Part shown: positions 1 to 7,624 of the stretch, piece by piece
Layout: each line of letters begins with the position of its first letter
Numbering within the stretch: position 1 is the first letter of the stretch
Assembly: GCF_900142075.1 (NCBI RefSeq)
Contig: NZ_FQZO01000003.1
Coordinates: 310,001-374,000, forward strand
From: Clostridium amylolyticum
GTDB taxonomy: Bacteria > Bacillota > Clostridia > Clostridiales > Clostridiaceae
Length of the DNA stretch: 64,000 bases
Direction of reading: 5' to 3'
Translations under genes and position numbers: made by a program
The notes under the pieces: generated by a model
What the model was told of the DNA's origin: nothing
Database searches by the model: none
Seen by the model: only the letters and a program-made list of their open reading frames with translations

Positions 1-1
1 A

Positions 2-1198
2 CTCTTTTGGGCATTTTTAAATATCGCAGGTTTTTTTATTCTATATGTATCCGTTACTGAAGGGATGAAATCCATAATAGCTCTTATAAATAAAGGATAT
101 TTAAAGGTATCCCTTGATAATGAGAAAATTGAAAGCTTAATTTACGAAAAAAGGCTATTGGTAAAAGGCCCTAAGATAGTGGTAATAGGCGGAGGTACAG
201 GGCTCTCCACCATGTTAAGAGGTTTAAAGTATTATACCTCCAACATTACAGCAATTGTTACCGTGGCAGATGATGGTGGAGGATCAGGAGATCTTAGAGA
301 GGATCTTGGAATGCTGGCGCCAGGAGACATAAGAAACTGCATATTAGCCTTAGCTGACACAGAGCCTCTTATGGATGAACTTTTGCAATACAGGTTTAAA
401 GATGGAAGGCTTAAGAATCAAAGCTTTGGAAATCTATTTTTGGCGGCCATGGATGGTATATCAGATAACTTTGAGGATGCTGTACAAAAAATGAGTTCCG
501 TTTTAGCGGTAACAGGAAAGGTTCTTCCCGTTACTTTAGATGATATGAAGCTTAAAGCGCAATTTAAAAATGGAAATATAGTAGAAGGTGAATCCAATAT
601 ACCTGAGGAAACTATAGTCCAAAAAACCAGTATTGAAAGAATTATGATAGATCCTGAAAATGCAAAGGCTCTTCCAGATGCCTTGGAAGCTTTATATGAT
701 GCTGATGCCATAATTATGGGGCCTGGGAGTCTGTACACATCTGTGCTTCCTAATCTTTTAGTTAAGGACATAGCCTATGCTATTAAGAAGAGTAAGGCAT
801 TAAGGATATATGTTTCTAATATAATGACTCAGCCGGGAGAAACAGATGGTTTTACTGCATCAGATCACGTAAAGACCATTTACTCTCACGTGGGCCATGG
901 CATAATAGATTATGTAGTGGCTAATGTTGAACCTATAGAAGATGATCTAAAGGAAAAGTATTTAAAAGAAAACTCTAAGCTGGTAGAGTTTGATAGAAAA
1001 GAATTAGATAAGCTAGGGGTTACCCCTATAGAAGCCAATCTTATAGAGGTTAAGAAGGGCCTTATAAGGCATGATGCAGATTATCTTGCCAGGGTTTTAG
1101 CGGAGACAATAATGGAAAGAAAACTTTTATATGATAGAAAAAGGATATTGGAATATATGTATCTTTCAGATAGAATAAAAAATTCGAAGAATAACTAA
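2..1198 (+). CDS. yvcK: YvcK/CofD-like gluconeogenesis factor, 5' end cut by window
   Basis: The reading frame is open from base 2 and has no convincing start at the internal ATG at 65, so the gene begins upstream of the window. The first codons (LFWAFLNIAGFFILYVSVTEG) read as a membrane segment, as in the longer clostridial YvcK proteins with an N-terminal transmembrane region. The soluble CofD-like fold follows, with the nucleotide-binding VIGGGTGLSTML motif and the conserved VADDGGGSGDLR and APGDIRNC motifs. In Bacillus, YvcK binds UDP-sugars and is needed for growth on gluconeogenic carbon and for normal cell shape; that role is family knowledge. The stop lies 13 bp before whiA, the usual rapZ-yvcK-whiA arrangement, so the two are almost certainly co-transcribed. 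Confidence 0.94.
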   Translation, partial: LFWAFLNIAGFFILYVSVTEGMKSIIALINKGYLKVSLDNEKIESLIYEKRLLVKGPKIVVIGGGTGLSTMLRGLKYYTSNITAIVTVADDGGGSGDLREDLGMLAPGDIRNCILALADTEPLMDELLQYRFKDGRLKNQSFGNLFLAAMDGISDNFEDAVQKMSSVLAVTGKVLPVTLDDMKLKAQFKNGNIVEGESNIPEETIVQKTSIERIMIDPENAKALPDALEALYDADAIIMGPGSLYTSVLPNLLVKDIAYAIKKSKALRIYVSNIMTQPGETDGFTASDHVKTIYSHVGHGIIDYVVANVEPIEDDLKEKYLKENSKLVEFDRKELDKLGVTPIEANLIEVKKGLIRHDADYLARVLAETIMERKLLYDRKRILEYMYLSDRIKNSKNN

Positions 1199-1211
1199 GG
1201 AAGGGGAGCCT

Positions 1212-2156
1212 ATGTCATTTTCATCTAATGTTAAAGGAGAAATATGCAGATATACCGATCTTACTAAAGAAGAAGCATTAGCAGAACTTTCAGCTATTAT
1301 GAAAGTCAGCGGTACCATTTCTTTTAGTGAGAGGTCTTTAAATTTTAGAATTACCACGGAAAATCCCGCTAGTGCAAGACTTGCATTTACTTTATTAAAA
1401 GAACATTTTAAAATTCATGCAAAGCTTATGGTGAAGAAAAGCAATTCCTTAAAAAAGAACAATTTGTATATGGTTATGGTTACTGAAGAAATGGGTGTAA
1501 GGGAACTACTAAAGGAAACAGGGATTCTTAGGGATGATGAAGATATCTTATCTTTAGATTATAGGATAGATAGGAGTTTACTTCTTACAGAACAATGTAA
1601 AAGGACATATATAAGAGGTGCTTTTATTGGTGGAGGTAGTATAAGTAATCCTGAAAAGACTTATCACCTAGAATTTGTAACCCATAATTTAGAGTATGCT
1701 GAGGATTTAAGCGCGCTTATAAATGAATTTGGATTAAACTCTAAGGTTATACAAAGAAAAAGCAGCTTTATAGTATACCTTAAGGAAGGGGAGCAGATAG
1801 TTGACCTTTTGAACATCATAGGTGCACATGCTTCTCTATTAGAATTAGAAAACATTCGAATAATGAAAGAGATGAGAAATAATGTAAACCGCTTGGTGAA
1901 TTGTGAAACAGCAAATTTAAGTAAAACTGTGAATGCTGCTGTTCGTCAGGTGGAAAGCATAAAGCTTATACAAAGAGAAATAGGATTAGCGAGGCTTCCT
2001 AAAAATTTAAGAGATATTGCAGAGCTTAGATTGAACTATCCAGATGAATCTTTAAAAGAATTAGGAGAAATGTTAAATCCTCCTGTAGGAAAGTCTGGGG
2101 TTAATCATAGATTAAGAAAAATTGAAAAAATAGCTGAAGAACTTAGGAAAAATTAA
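1212..2156 (+). CDS. whiA: DNA-binding protein WhiA
   Basis: This 314-residue protein is full length for WhiA. It has an N-terminal LAGLIDADG-homing-endonuclease-like half (RTYIRGAFIGGGSISNPEKT around residues 133-152 is the family hallmark) and a C-terminal helix-turn-helix (SLKELGEMLNPPVGKSGVNH, about 275-294). WhiA affects cell division and chromosome segregation in Bacillus and is a sporulation regulator in Streptomyces; the Firmicute protein lacks nuclease activity. The start ATG at 1212 follows AAGGAAGGGGAGC. It sits 13 bp after yvcK and 24 bp before the phosphoglucomutase gene, consistent with one operon. Confidence 0.96.
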   Translation: MSFSSNVKGEICRYTDLTKEEALAELSAIMKVSGTISFSERSLNFRITTENPASARLAFTLLKEHFKIHAKLMVKKSNSLKKNNLYMVMVTEEMGVRELLKETGILRDDEDILSLDYRIDRSLLLTEQCKRTYIRGAFIGGGSISNPEKTYHLEFVTHNLEYAEDLSALINEFGLNSKVIQRKSSFIVYLKEGEQIVDLLNIIGAHASLLELENIRIMKEMRNNVNRLVNCETANLSKTVNAAVRQVESIKLIQREIGLARLPKNLRDIAELRLNYPDESLKELGEMLNPPVGKSGVNHRLRKIEKIAEELRKN

Positions 2157-2180
2157 CTGTTGTTAGGGAGGATTTTATTT

Positions 2181-2828
2181 ATGAAAGAAGTAAAAGCGTG
2201 TTTATTTGATTTGGATGGGGTTATAGTAGATACTGCAAAATACCATTATCTTGCCTGGAAGAGACTTTCACAAGAATTAGGTTTTGATTTTACAGAAGAA
2301 GATAATGAAAGACTTAAAGGAGTAAGCCGTATGGCTTCCCTTGAAATATTATTGTCTATAGGACAAGTTGTTGTCAGTGAGGAAGAAAAGCTATCCATGG
2401 CAGAAAAGAAAAACAAATGGTATGTTGATTATATATCCAAGCTTAAAGAGGATGAGATACTTCCAGGAGTAAAGGAATTCTTAACTTTGCTAAGAGAAAA
2501 TGGAATTAAGGTCGCATTAGGCTCAGCTTCAAAAAACTCCATGTTAATATTAGAAAATCTTAAACTAATTCCATATTTTGATGCTATAATTGATGGAAAT
2601 AAGGTTTCCAAGGCTAAGCCAGATCCAGAAGTTTTCCTACTGGGAGCTAAAGAATTAGGAGTTAATGCTGAAGAATGCGTAGTCTTTGAAGATGCAGAAG
2701 CAGGTATTGAAGCTGCAAAAAGAGCAAATATGAAAGCGGTGGGAATAGGCTCTATAGATGTACTTAATAAAGCAGATAAAGTAGTTCCAGGCTTTAAAGG
2801 CATAAGACTAGAGATTTTAGAGTTCTAG
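2181..2828 (+). CDS. pgmB: Beta-phosphoglucomutase family HAD hydrolase
   Basis: HAD-superfamily protein of about 215 residues starting MKEVKACLFDLDGVIVDTAKYH. The DxD nucleophile pair, the cap domain, the GSAS motif II, the K of KAKPDPEVF and the VFEDAEAGIEAA acidic motif are all visible. This matches beta-phosphoglucomutase, which interconverts beta-glucose-1-phosphate and glucose-6-phosphate during maltose or trehalose breakdown. An in-frame GTG/TTG extension upstream exists, but the ATG at 2181 follows TTAGGGAGGATT and begins exactly at the family start. The gene lies between whiA and dnaE with no maltose phosphorylase nearby, so the substrate assignment is by family only. Confidence 0.85.
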   Translation: MKEVKACLFDLDGVIVDTAKYHYLAWKRLSQELGFDFTEEDNERLKGVSRMASLEILLSIGQVVVSEEEKLSMAEKKNKWYVDYISKLKEDEILPGVKEFLTLLRENGIKVALGSASKNSMLILENLKLIPYFDAIIDGNKVSKAKPDPEVFLLGAKELGVNAEECVVFEDAEAGIEAAKRANMKAVGIGSIDVLNKADKVVPGFKGIRLEILEF

Positions 2829-2874
2829 AGATATTTTATATAAAAAATTCTAGAATTTATAGAAGTTTTATATT

Positions 2875-2908
2875 AAATAGAGTAAGGATTTATTCCCTAC
2901 TCTATTTA
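2875..2908 (+). terminator. Probable terminator after pgmB
   Basis: Inverted repeat AAATAGAGTAAGG / CCCTACTCTATTT with a short loop and a weak T-rich tail, lying between the pgmB stop and dnaE. One mismatched pair. It would end the yvcK-whiA-pgmB transcript. Confidence 0.6.
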
Positions 2909-2981
2909 TTTATATAATGCAAAGAAATTTTATTAGATTTATAATAGTTATATAGTTAATAGAAGGGAGTGAAATTACAAC

Positions 2982-5900
2982 TTGAGTGAAAAAAAGTTCA
3001 CCCATTTGCATCTCCACACAGAATATAGCCTTCTTGATGGATCTGGAAAGATTCCTAAGATAATTGCCAGAGCTAAAGAGCTTGGAATGGATAGCATCGC
3101 TATTACAGATCATGGTGTAATGTACGGCTGTGTAGATTTTTATAATGCAGCCAAAGAGCAAGGAATAAAGCCTATACTAGGCTGTGAAGTTTATGTAGTG
3201 CCTAAATCTCTTTACATAAAAGAAAATAATGATAGAGACAATGAAATATATCATCTGGTACTTTTAGTAAAAAATGAAACAGGTTATAAAAATCTAATGA
3301 AAATAGTAAGCAAAGCTTCCATAGAGGGTTTTTATTATAAGCCTAGAGTTGACCATGATTATCTTAGAGAAAACAGTGAAGGGCTTATTGCTCTAAGTGC
3401 TTGTCTTGGAGGGGAAGTTCAATCCTATACTTCTAGGGGAAATATAAATAAAGCAAAAGAAACAGCACTTATTTATAAGGAAATATTTAAAGATGGATTT
3501 TATCTTGAATTGCAGGACCACGGTGTGGAGGAGCAGAAAAAGGTTAATAAAGAAGTAATAAATATAGCTAGAGAGCTTAATATACCTCTTATAGCTACCA
3601 ATGATGTTCATTATATAAACAAAGAAGATGCTAGATCTCACGATATATTACTTTGTATACAAACGGGAAAGAGCATAGATGAAGAAAACAGGATGAGATA
3701 CCCCTCCGATGAGTTTTACCTTAAGTCTCCAGAGGAAATGTGGAATATTTTCTCTTATATCCCAGAGGCTTTAGAAAACACTCAAAGCATAGCAGAGCAG
3801 TGTAATTTTGATTATGAGTTTCACGTATCAAAGCTGCCTAAGTTTCCATTGCCTGAGGATACAGACCCTTATGAATACCTTAGAAAAGTATGCTATATGG
3901 GATTAATAGAAAGATATGATGAATTTTCATCCTTAAGAGATAAGCCGCTAGATTATAAGTTTATAGAAGAAATAGCAAAGTCAGATCCTGATGCTAAGGG
4001 ATATGTGGATAGGCTGGAGTTTGAGCTTCAAATCATTAAGCAGATGGGTTATGTAGATTATTTTCTTATTGTATGGGATTTTATTAGATTCTCCAATGAA
4101 AATGGTATACCCACTGGGCCTGGACGAGGATCTGCCGCAGGAGCCATAGTGGCCTATTGTCTAGGAATTACAAAAATAGATCCCATTAAATATAATTTAC
4201 TCTTTGAAAGATTCTTAAATCCTGAGAGAATAAGCATGCCGGATATAGATAGCGACTTTTGCTATGAAAGAAGACCGGAGGTTATAGATTATGTAGTAGA
4301 GAAATATGGAGCAAAAAACGTATCACAGATTATAACTTTTGGTACCATGGCAGCCAGAGCTTGTATTAGAGATGTAGGCAGGGCTATGAATTATTCTTAT
4401 GCTGAAGTGGATAAAATAGCAAAGATGATTCCTACGGTGTTAAATATCACCATAGATAAGGCCCTAGAAATGAACCCAGAGCTTAAAGGGGCCTATGATG
4501 AGGATATAAGGGTTAAAGAACTTATAGACGTTAGTAGAGCCTTAGAGGGGCTTCCACGGCACTCCTCCACCCATGCTGCTGGAGTGGTTATAGCCTCAAA
4601 ACCACTGGTGGAATATGTTCCTCTTCAAAAAAATGAAGATATGATAGTGACCCAGTTTCCTATGGGTACATTGGAAGAGCTTGGACTATTGAAAATGGAC
4701 TTCTTAGGCCTCCGTACCTTAACGGTAATGAGCAATACTGTAGAGATGGTACATGAAAATCGCGGTGTAGATATAGACTTGGACAAATTAGACTTTGGTG
4801 ATAAAGAAGTCTATAAGATGATAGGAGAAGGGAAAACCGTAGGGGTATTCCAATTAGAATCTCCGGGAATGACCTCTTTCATGAAAGAACTAAAACCCGA
4901 CTCCTTAGAAGACATAATAGCGGGTATCAGTCTCTACAGACCAGGCCCTATGGCTGAAATACCCAAATACATTGAAAATAAGAGATATCCAGAAAAGGTA
5001 AAATATATAACACCTCACCTAGAACCTATACTAGATGTTACCTATGGAGTTATGGTTTACCAAGAACAGGTAATGCAAATAGTTAGGGATCTGGCGGGAT
5101 ACTCTTTAGGTAGAAGTGACTTGGTAAGAAGAGCCATGTCCAAGAAAAAACATAAGGTCATGGAGGAAGAAAGAAAGAATTTTATTTATGGTATAGTAGA
5201 TGAAAATGAAAAAGTATTAGTACCTGGGTGCCTAAGGAATGGTATTTCTGAAGAGGCAGCCAATAAGATATTCGATCAAATGATGGACTTTGCTTCCTAT
5301 GCATTTAACAAGAGCCACGCTGCTGCCTATGCTGTAATTGGTTTTCAGACGGCTTATCTTATGAGATATTATCCTGTGGAGTTTATAGCAGCTATGTTAA
5401 ATAGCGTTATGGGCAACAATGAAAAAGTGGCTTTTTATATTCACTTTGCGGAATCTTTGGGGATACAAGTACTTCCCCCTGATATAAATGAAAGCTATTC
5501 AAAGTTCACAGTTAAAGGTGATACTATTAGATTTGGTATGGCGGCTATAAAAAATGTAGGTGTTAATGCTATTGAAGCCATTGTTAAGGCTAGGAATGAA
5601 AAAGGTGAATTTATAAGCCTCTCAGATTTTTGTAACAGGGTAGAACCTTCTTCCATAAATAAGAGAGCGGTGGAAAGCCTTATCAAGGCTGGGGCCTTTG
5701 ACGGCTTAAAGGTATTTAGGTCAAGGATGCTTGCAGTGTATGAGAAGCTTTTAGATGGAGCTTCCAGCCAGAAAAAGAAGAACATCGATGGACAGATAAG
5801 CCTTTTTGGAGGCCTTGACCTGGGAGCGGCCATAGAAATCCCAGAGATAGCCTATCCAAAAATAAAGGAATTTGATAAGAAGTACATCCTTGCTATGGAA

Positions 5901-6572
5901 AAGGAAATGACGGGTTTATATCTCACTGGTCATCCTTTAGATGAATATGCAAAGAGCTTGAAAAATCAAACTTCCATTGAAATTGAAACCATAATGAGCT
6001 CTAATCAAATATTAGAAGATGATACCCTTCCTGAAGAACTGGTAGCGGAAGCTATTCTTAGAAACACTGATGTAGTGGAGGATGGGGAAAGAGTAATCAT
6101 CGGAGGAATAATTACAGAGGTAAGCAGAAAGGTTACTAGAAATAATAATATTATGGCCTTTGTAAAGTTAGAAGATCTTACTGGAACCATTGAAGTAATA
6201 GTGTTCCCTAATACACTGCAAAAGGTTAATTATATGGTAGAGGTGGATCAGCTTATAGTTATAAGAGGTAAGTTAAGCATAAGGGAAGATGAAGCTCCTA
6301 AGGTAATATGTGAAGATATTCAGCCTTTAGAGAAGATAAATAGCTCAAAAATATATATTAAGGTAGAAGACAACAAAACTGCCAAAGAAGTAAATTGGGC
6401 ATTAAAACCTTACCTAGCACCTTATAGAGGGGAAACCCCTGTGTATATTTTTGCAGCTAAGGAAAGGCAAAACTTTAGATTATCTAGAGATATGTGGATA
6501 GACACAGAAAAAGGCGGTCTAGAGTTTTTAAGAGAAAAATTTGGAGAAGAAAATGTTAAGTTAGTGGAGTAA
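2982..6572 (+). CDS. dnaE: DNA polymerase III alpha subunit DnaE
   Basis: 1196 residues, the usual DnaE length. The N-terminal PHP domain begins FTHLHLHTEYSLLDG and has the AITDHGVMYG motif. The polymerase core carries GPGRGSAAGAIVAYCLG near residue 380 and PDIDSDF near 419 with the catalytic aspartates. A helix-hairpin-helix region, beta-binding segment and an OB-fold (about 1030-1110) follow. It is one of the two Firmicute replicative polymerases and acts with PolC, probably in lagging-strand and primer extension. The start is a TTG at 2982, fixed by AGAAGGGAGTGA just upstream. In many clostridia the next genes are pfkA and pyk; here about 10 kb of accessory DNA separates them. Confidence 0.97.
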   Translation: MSEKKFTHLHLHTEYSLLDGSGKIPKIIARAKELGMDSIAITDHGVMYGCVDFYNAAKEQGIKPILGCEVYVVPKSLYIKENNDRDNEIYHLVLLVKNETGYKNLMKIVSKASIEGFYYKPRVDHDYLRENSEGLIALSACLGGEVQSYTSRGNINKAKETALIYKEIFKDGFYLELQDHGVEEQKKVNKEVINIARELNIPLIATNDVHYINKEDARSHDILLCIQTGKSIDEENRMRYPSDEFYLKSPEEMWNIFSYIPEALENTQSIAEQCNFDYEFHVSKLPKFPLPEDTDPYEYLRKVCYMGLIERYDEFSSLRDKPLDYKFIEEIAKSDPDAKGYVDRLEFELQIIKQMGYVDYFLIVWDFIRFSNENGIPTGPGRGSAAGAIVAYCLGITKIDPIKYNLLFERFLNPERISMPDIDSDFCYERRPEVIDYVVEKYGAKNVSQIITFGTMAARACIRDVGRAMNYSYAEVDKIAKMIPTVLNITIDKALEMNPELKGAYDEDIRVKELIDVSRALEGLPRHSSTHAAGVVIASKPLVEYVPLQKNEDMIVTQFPMGTLEELGLLKMDFLGLRTLTVMSNTVEMVHENRGVDIDLDKLDFGDKEVYKMIGEGKTVGVFQLESPGMTSFMKELKPDSLEDIIAGISLYRPGPMAEIPKYIENKRYPEKVKYITPHLEPILDVTYGVMVYQEQVMQIVRDLAGYSLGRSDLVRRAMSKKKHKVMEEERKNFIYGIVDENEKVLVPGCLRNGISEEAANKIFDQMMDFASYAFNKSHAAAYAVIGFQTAYLMRYYPVEFIAAMLNSVMGNNEKVAFYIHFAESLGIQVLPPDINESYSKFTVKGDTIRFGMAAIKNVGVNAIEAIVKARNEKGEFISLSDFCNRVEPSSINKRAVESLIKAGAFDGLKVFRSRMLAVYEKLLDGASSQKKKNIDGQISLFGGLDLGAAIEIPEIAYPKIKEFDKKYILAMEKEMTGLYLTGHPLDEYAKSLKNQTSIEIETIMSSNQILEDDTLPEELVAEAILRNTDVVEDGERVIIGGIITEVSRKVTRNNNIMAFVKLEDLTGTIEVIVFPNTLQKVNYMVEVDQLIVIRGKLSIREDEAPKVICEDIQPLEKINSSKIYIKVEDNKTAKEVNWALKPYLAPYRGETPVYIFAAKERQNFRLSRDMWIDTEKGGLEFLREKFGEENVKLVE

Positions 6573-6600
6573 AAAAACGGCGAAAGCCGTTTTTTTTATT
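6573..6600 (+). terminator. Intrinsic terminator of dnaE
   Basis: AAAAAACGGC-GAAA-GCCGTTTTTTTT: a tight tetraloop stem followed by an eight-T run immediately after the dnaE stop. Confidence 0.92.
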
Positions 6601-6725
6601 TAAATTACGAATTAAGAAATATACAATAGCTTCTTAAGTAAAATATAAGATTTAGTTAATTTAATAATAAGTTCTTACCTTTATAATTAATTTCATTAGA
6701 AAAGTTATAAGGGAGGCCAACTATT

Positions 6726-7415
6726 TTGAAAAGAAAAACTATAGTTAAATACACTATATTTTTAATTATCTTAGGTACAATATTATATTACTTTAACAAA
6801 TTTAATTTATATAGCTATTTCAAGGAGATATTTTATTCATCTGAAAACTTTAAGGAATTTGTTATTAAACAAGGGAGCCTAGCACCAGTAGTGTTTTTCT
6901 TAATCCAAATAGGCCAAGTAATTATATCTCCTATACCAGGAAACTTAACTGCGTTAGCAGGCGGGGCTTTGTTTGGAGGATTATATGCTTCCCTTTTAAG
7001 TGGTTTAGGAATAATCCTTGGATCCATGATAGCTTTTTATCTTGCTAGGATTTTTGGAAAGCCATTAGTTATTAAATTTGTTGGTGAAAGTATTTTTAAT
7101 AAATATGGTAAAGTATTTCAAAAAAAATCTGCTTTAAGCTTGTTTATATTATTTCTTTTACCCTTCTTTCCTGATGATGCGCTTTGTTTCTTAGCAGGAA
7201 TATCAAATATTAATTTTAAGTTATTTCTCATTCTCACTGTAATAGGAAGATTACCAAACATAGTATTTGCTTCTTTAGTTGGTTCTGGAATATTTTCTTT
7301 TTCTCTTATTACTTGGATAATAATAGGCGTAATATCAGGAGTATTATTTTTACTGTTGTTCCGATATAAGAATGAAATTGAAGGGTGGTTGAATGCTAGG
7401 CTTAGATTGGAATAA
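6726..7415 (+). CDS. TVP38/TMEM64 (DedA-like) family membrane protein
   Basis: 229-residue integral membrane protein with about five to six hydrophobic segments and the family core: a PGNLTALAGGALFG stretch (about 77-90), a membrane-embedded GSMIAFYLAR segment and a conserved FLLPFFPDD motif. VTT/DedA-fold proteins are linked to lipid scrambling, membrane homeostasis and polyprenyl-phosphate recycling; the exact role here is unknown. The start is a TTG at 6726 chosen because AAGGGAGGCC lies 8-15 bp upstream. It stands alone, separated by the dnaE terminator on the left and a promoter-like region on the right. Confidence 0.85.
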   Translation: MKRKTIVKYTIFLIILGTILYYFNKFNLYSYFKEIFYSSENFKEFVIKQGSLAPVVFFLIQIGQVIISPIPGNLTALAGGALFGGLYASLLSGLGIILGSMIAFYLARIFGKPLVIKFVGESIFNKYGKVFQKKSALSLFILFLLPFFPDDALCFLAGISNINFKLFLILTVIGRLPNIVFASLVGSGIFSFSLITWIIIGVISGVLFLLLFRYKNEIEGWLNARLRLE

Positions 7416-7470
7416 TTTTTGTTTTTTATGTGCTCTTTTTCATACTTTCAAAACATAATTATCATATGCA

Positions 7471-7520
7471 GAAGGTATTCCTTTTAAGTAAACCTTATAT
7501 AAATCTAAGAATCACCTGAT
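7471..7520 (+). repeat. Short copy of an intergenic hairpin element
   Basis: Contains GTATTCCTTTTAAGTAA at 7475-7491 and AGAATCACCTGAT at 7508-7520. The same two blocks, with nearly the same spacing, recur at 19989-20005 and 20021-20033. The 17-nt block forms the loop of a stem whose arms differ between the two copies. Confidence 0.65.
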
Positions 7521-7558
7521 TTTTATTTACAGAAAAAAACATATAAATTCAAAATAAA

Positions 7559-7588
7559 TTGTTCTTCTCATCCTAACTATGATAAAAT
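7559..7588 (+). promoter_or_regulatory. Candidate sigma-A promoter for the PRD activator gene
   Basis: TTGTTC, 18-bp spacer, TAAAAT, about 37 bp upstream of the activator start. Reasonable but not perfect match to the vegetative consensus. Confidence 0.45.
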
Positions 7589-7624
7589 CAAAATTATTAG
7601 AAGTATATGGAAGAGGGTGAGGTT

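Noticed and set aside
418..771. Minus-strand ORFs opposite yvcK, dnaE, pyk and similar genes
   Set aside because: They mirror strongly coding plus-strand genes, lack ribosome sites and have low-complexity Ser/Ile/Leu composition typical of shadow frames.
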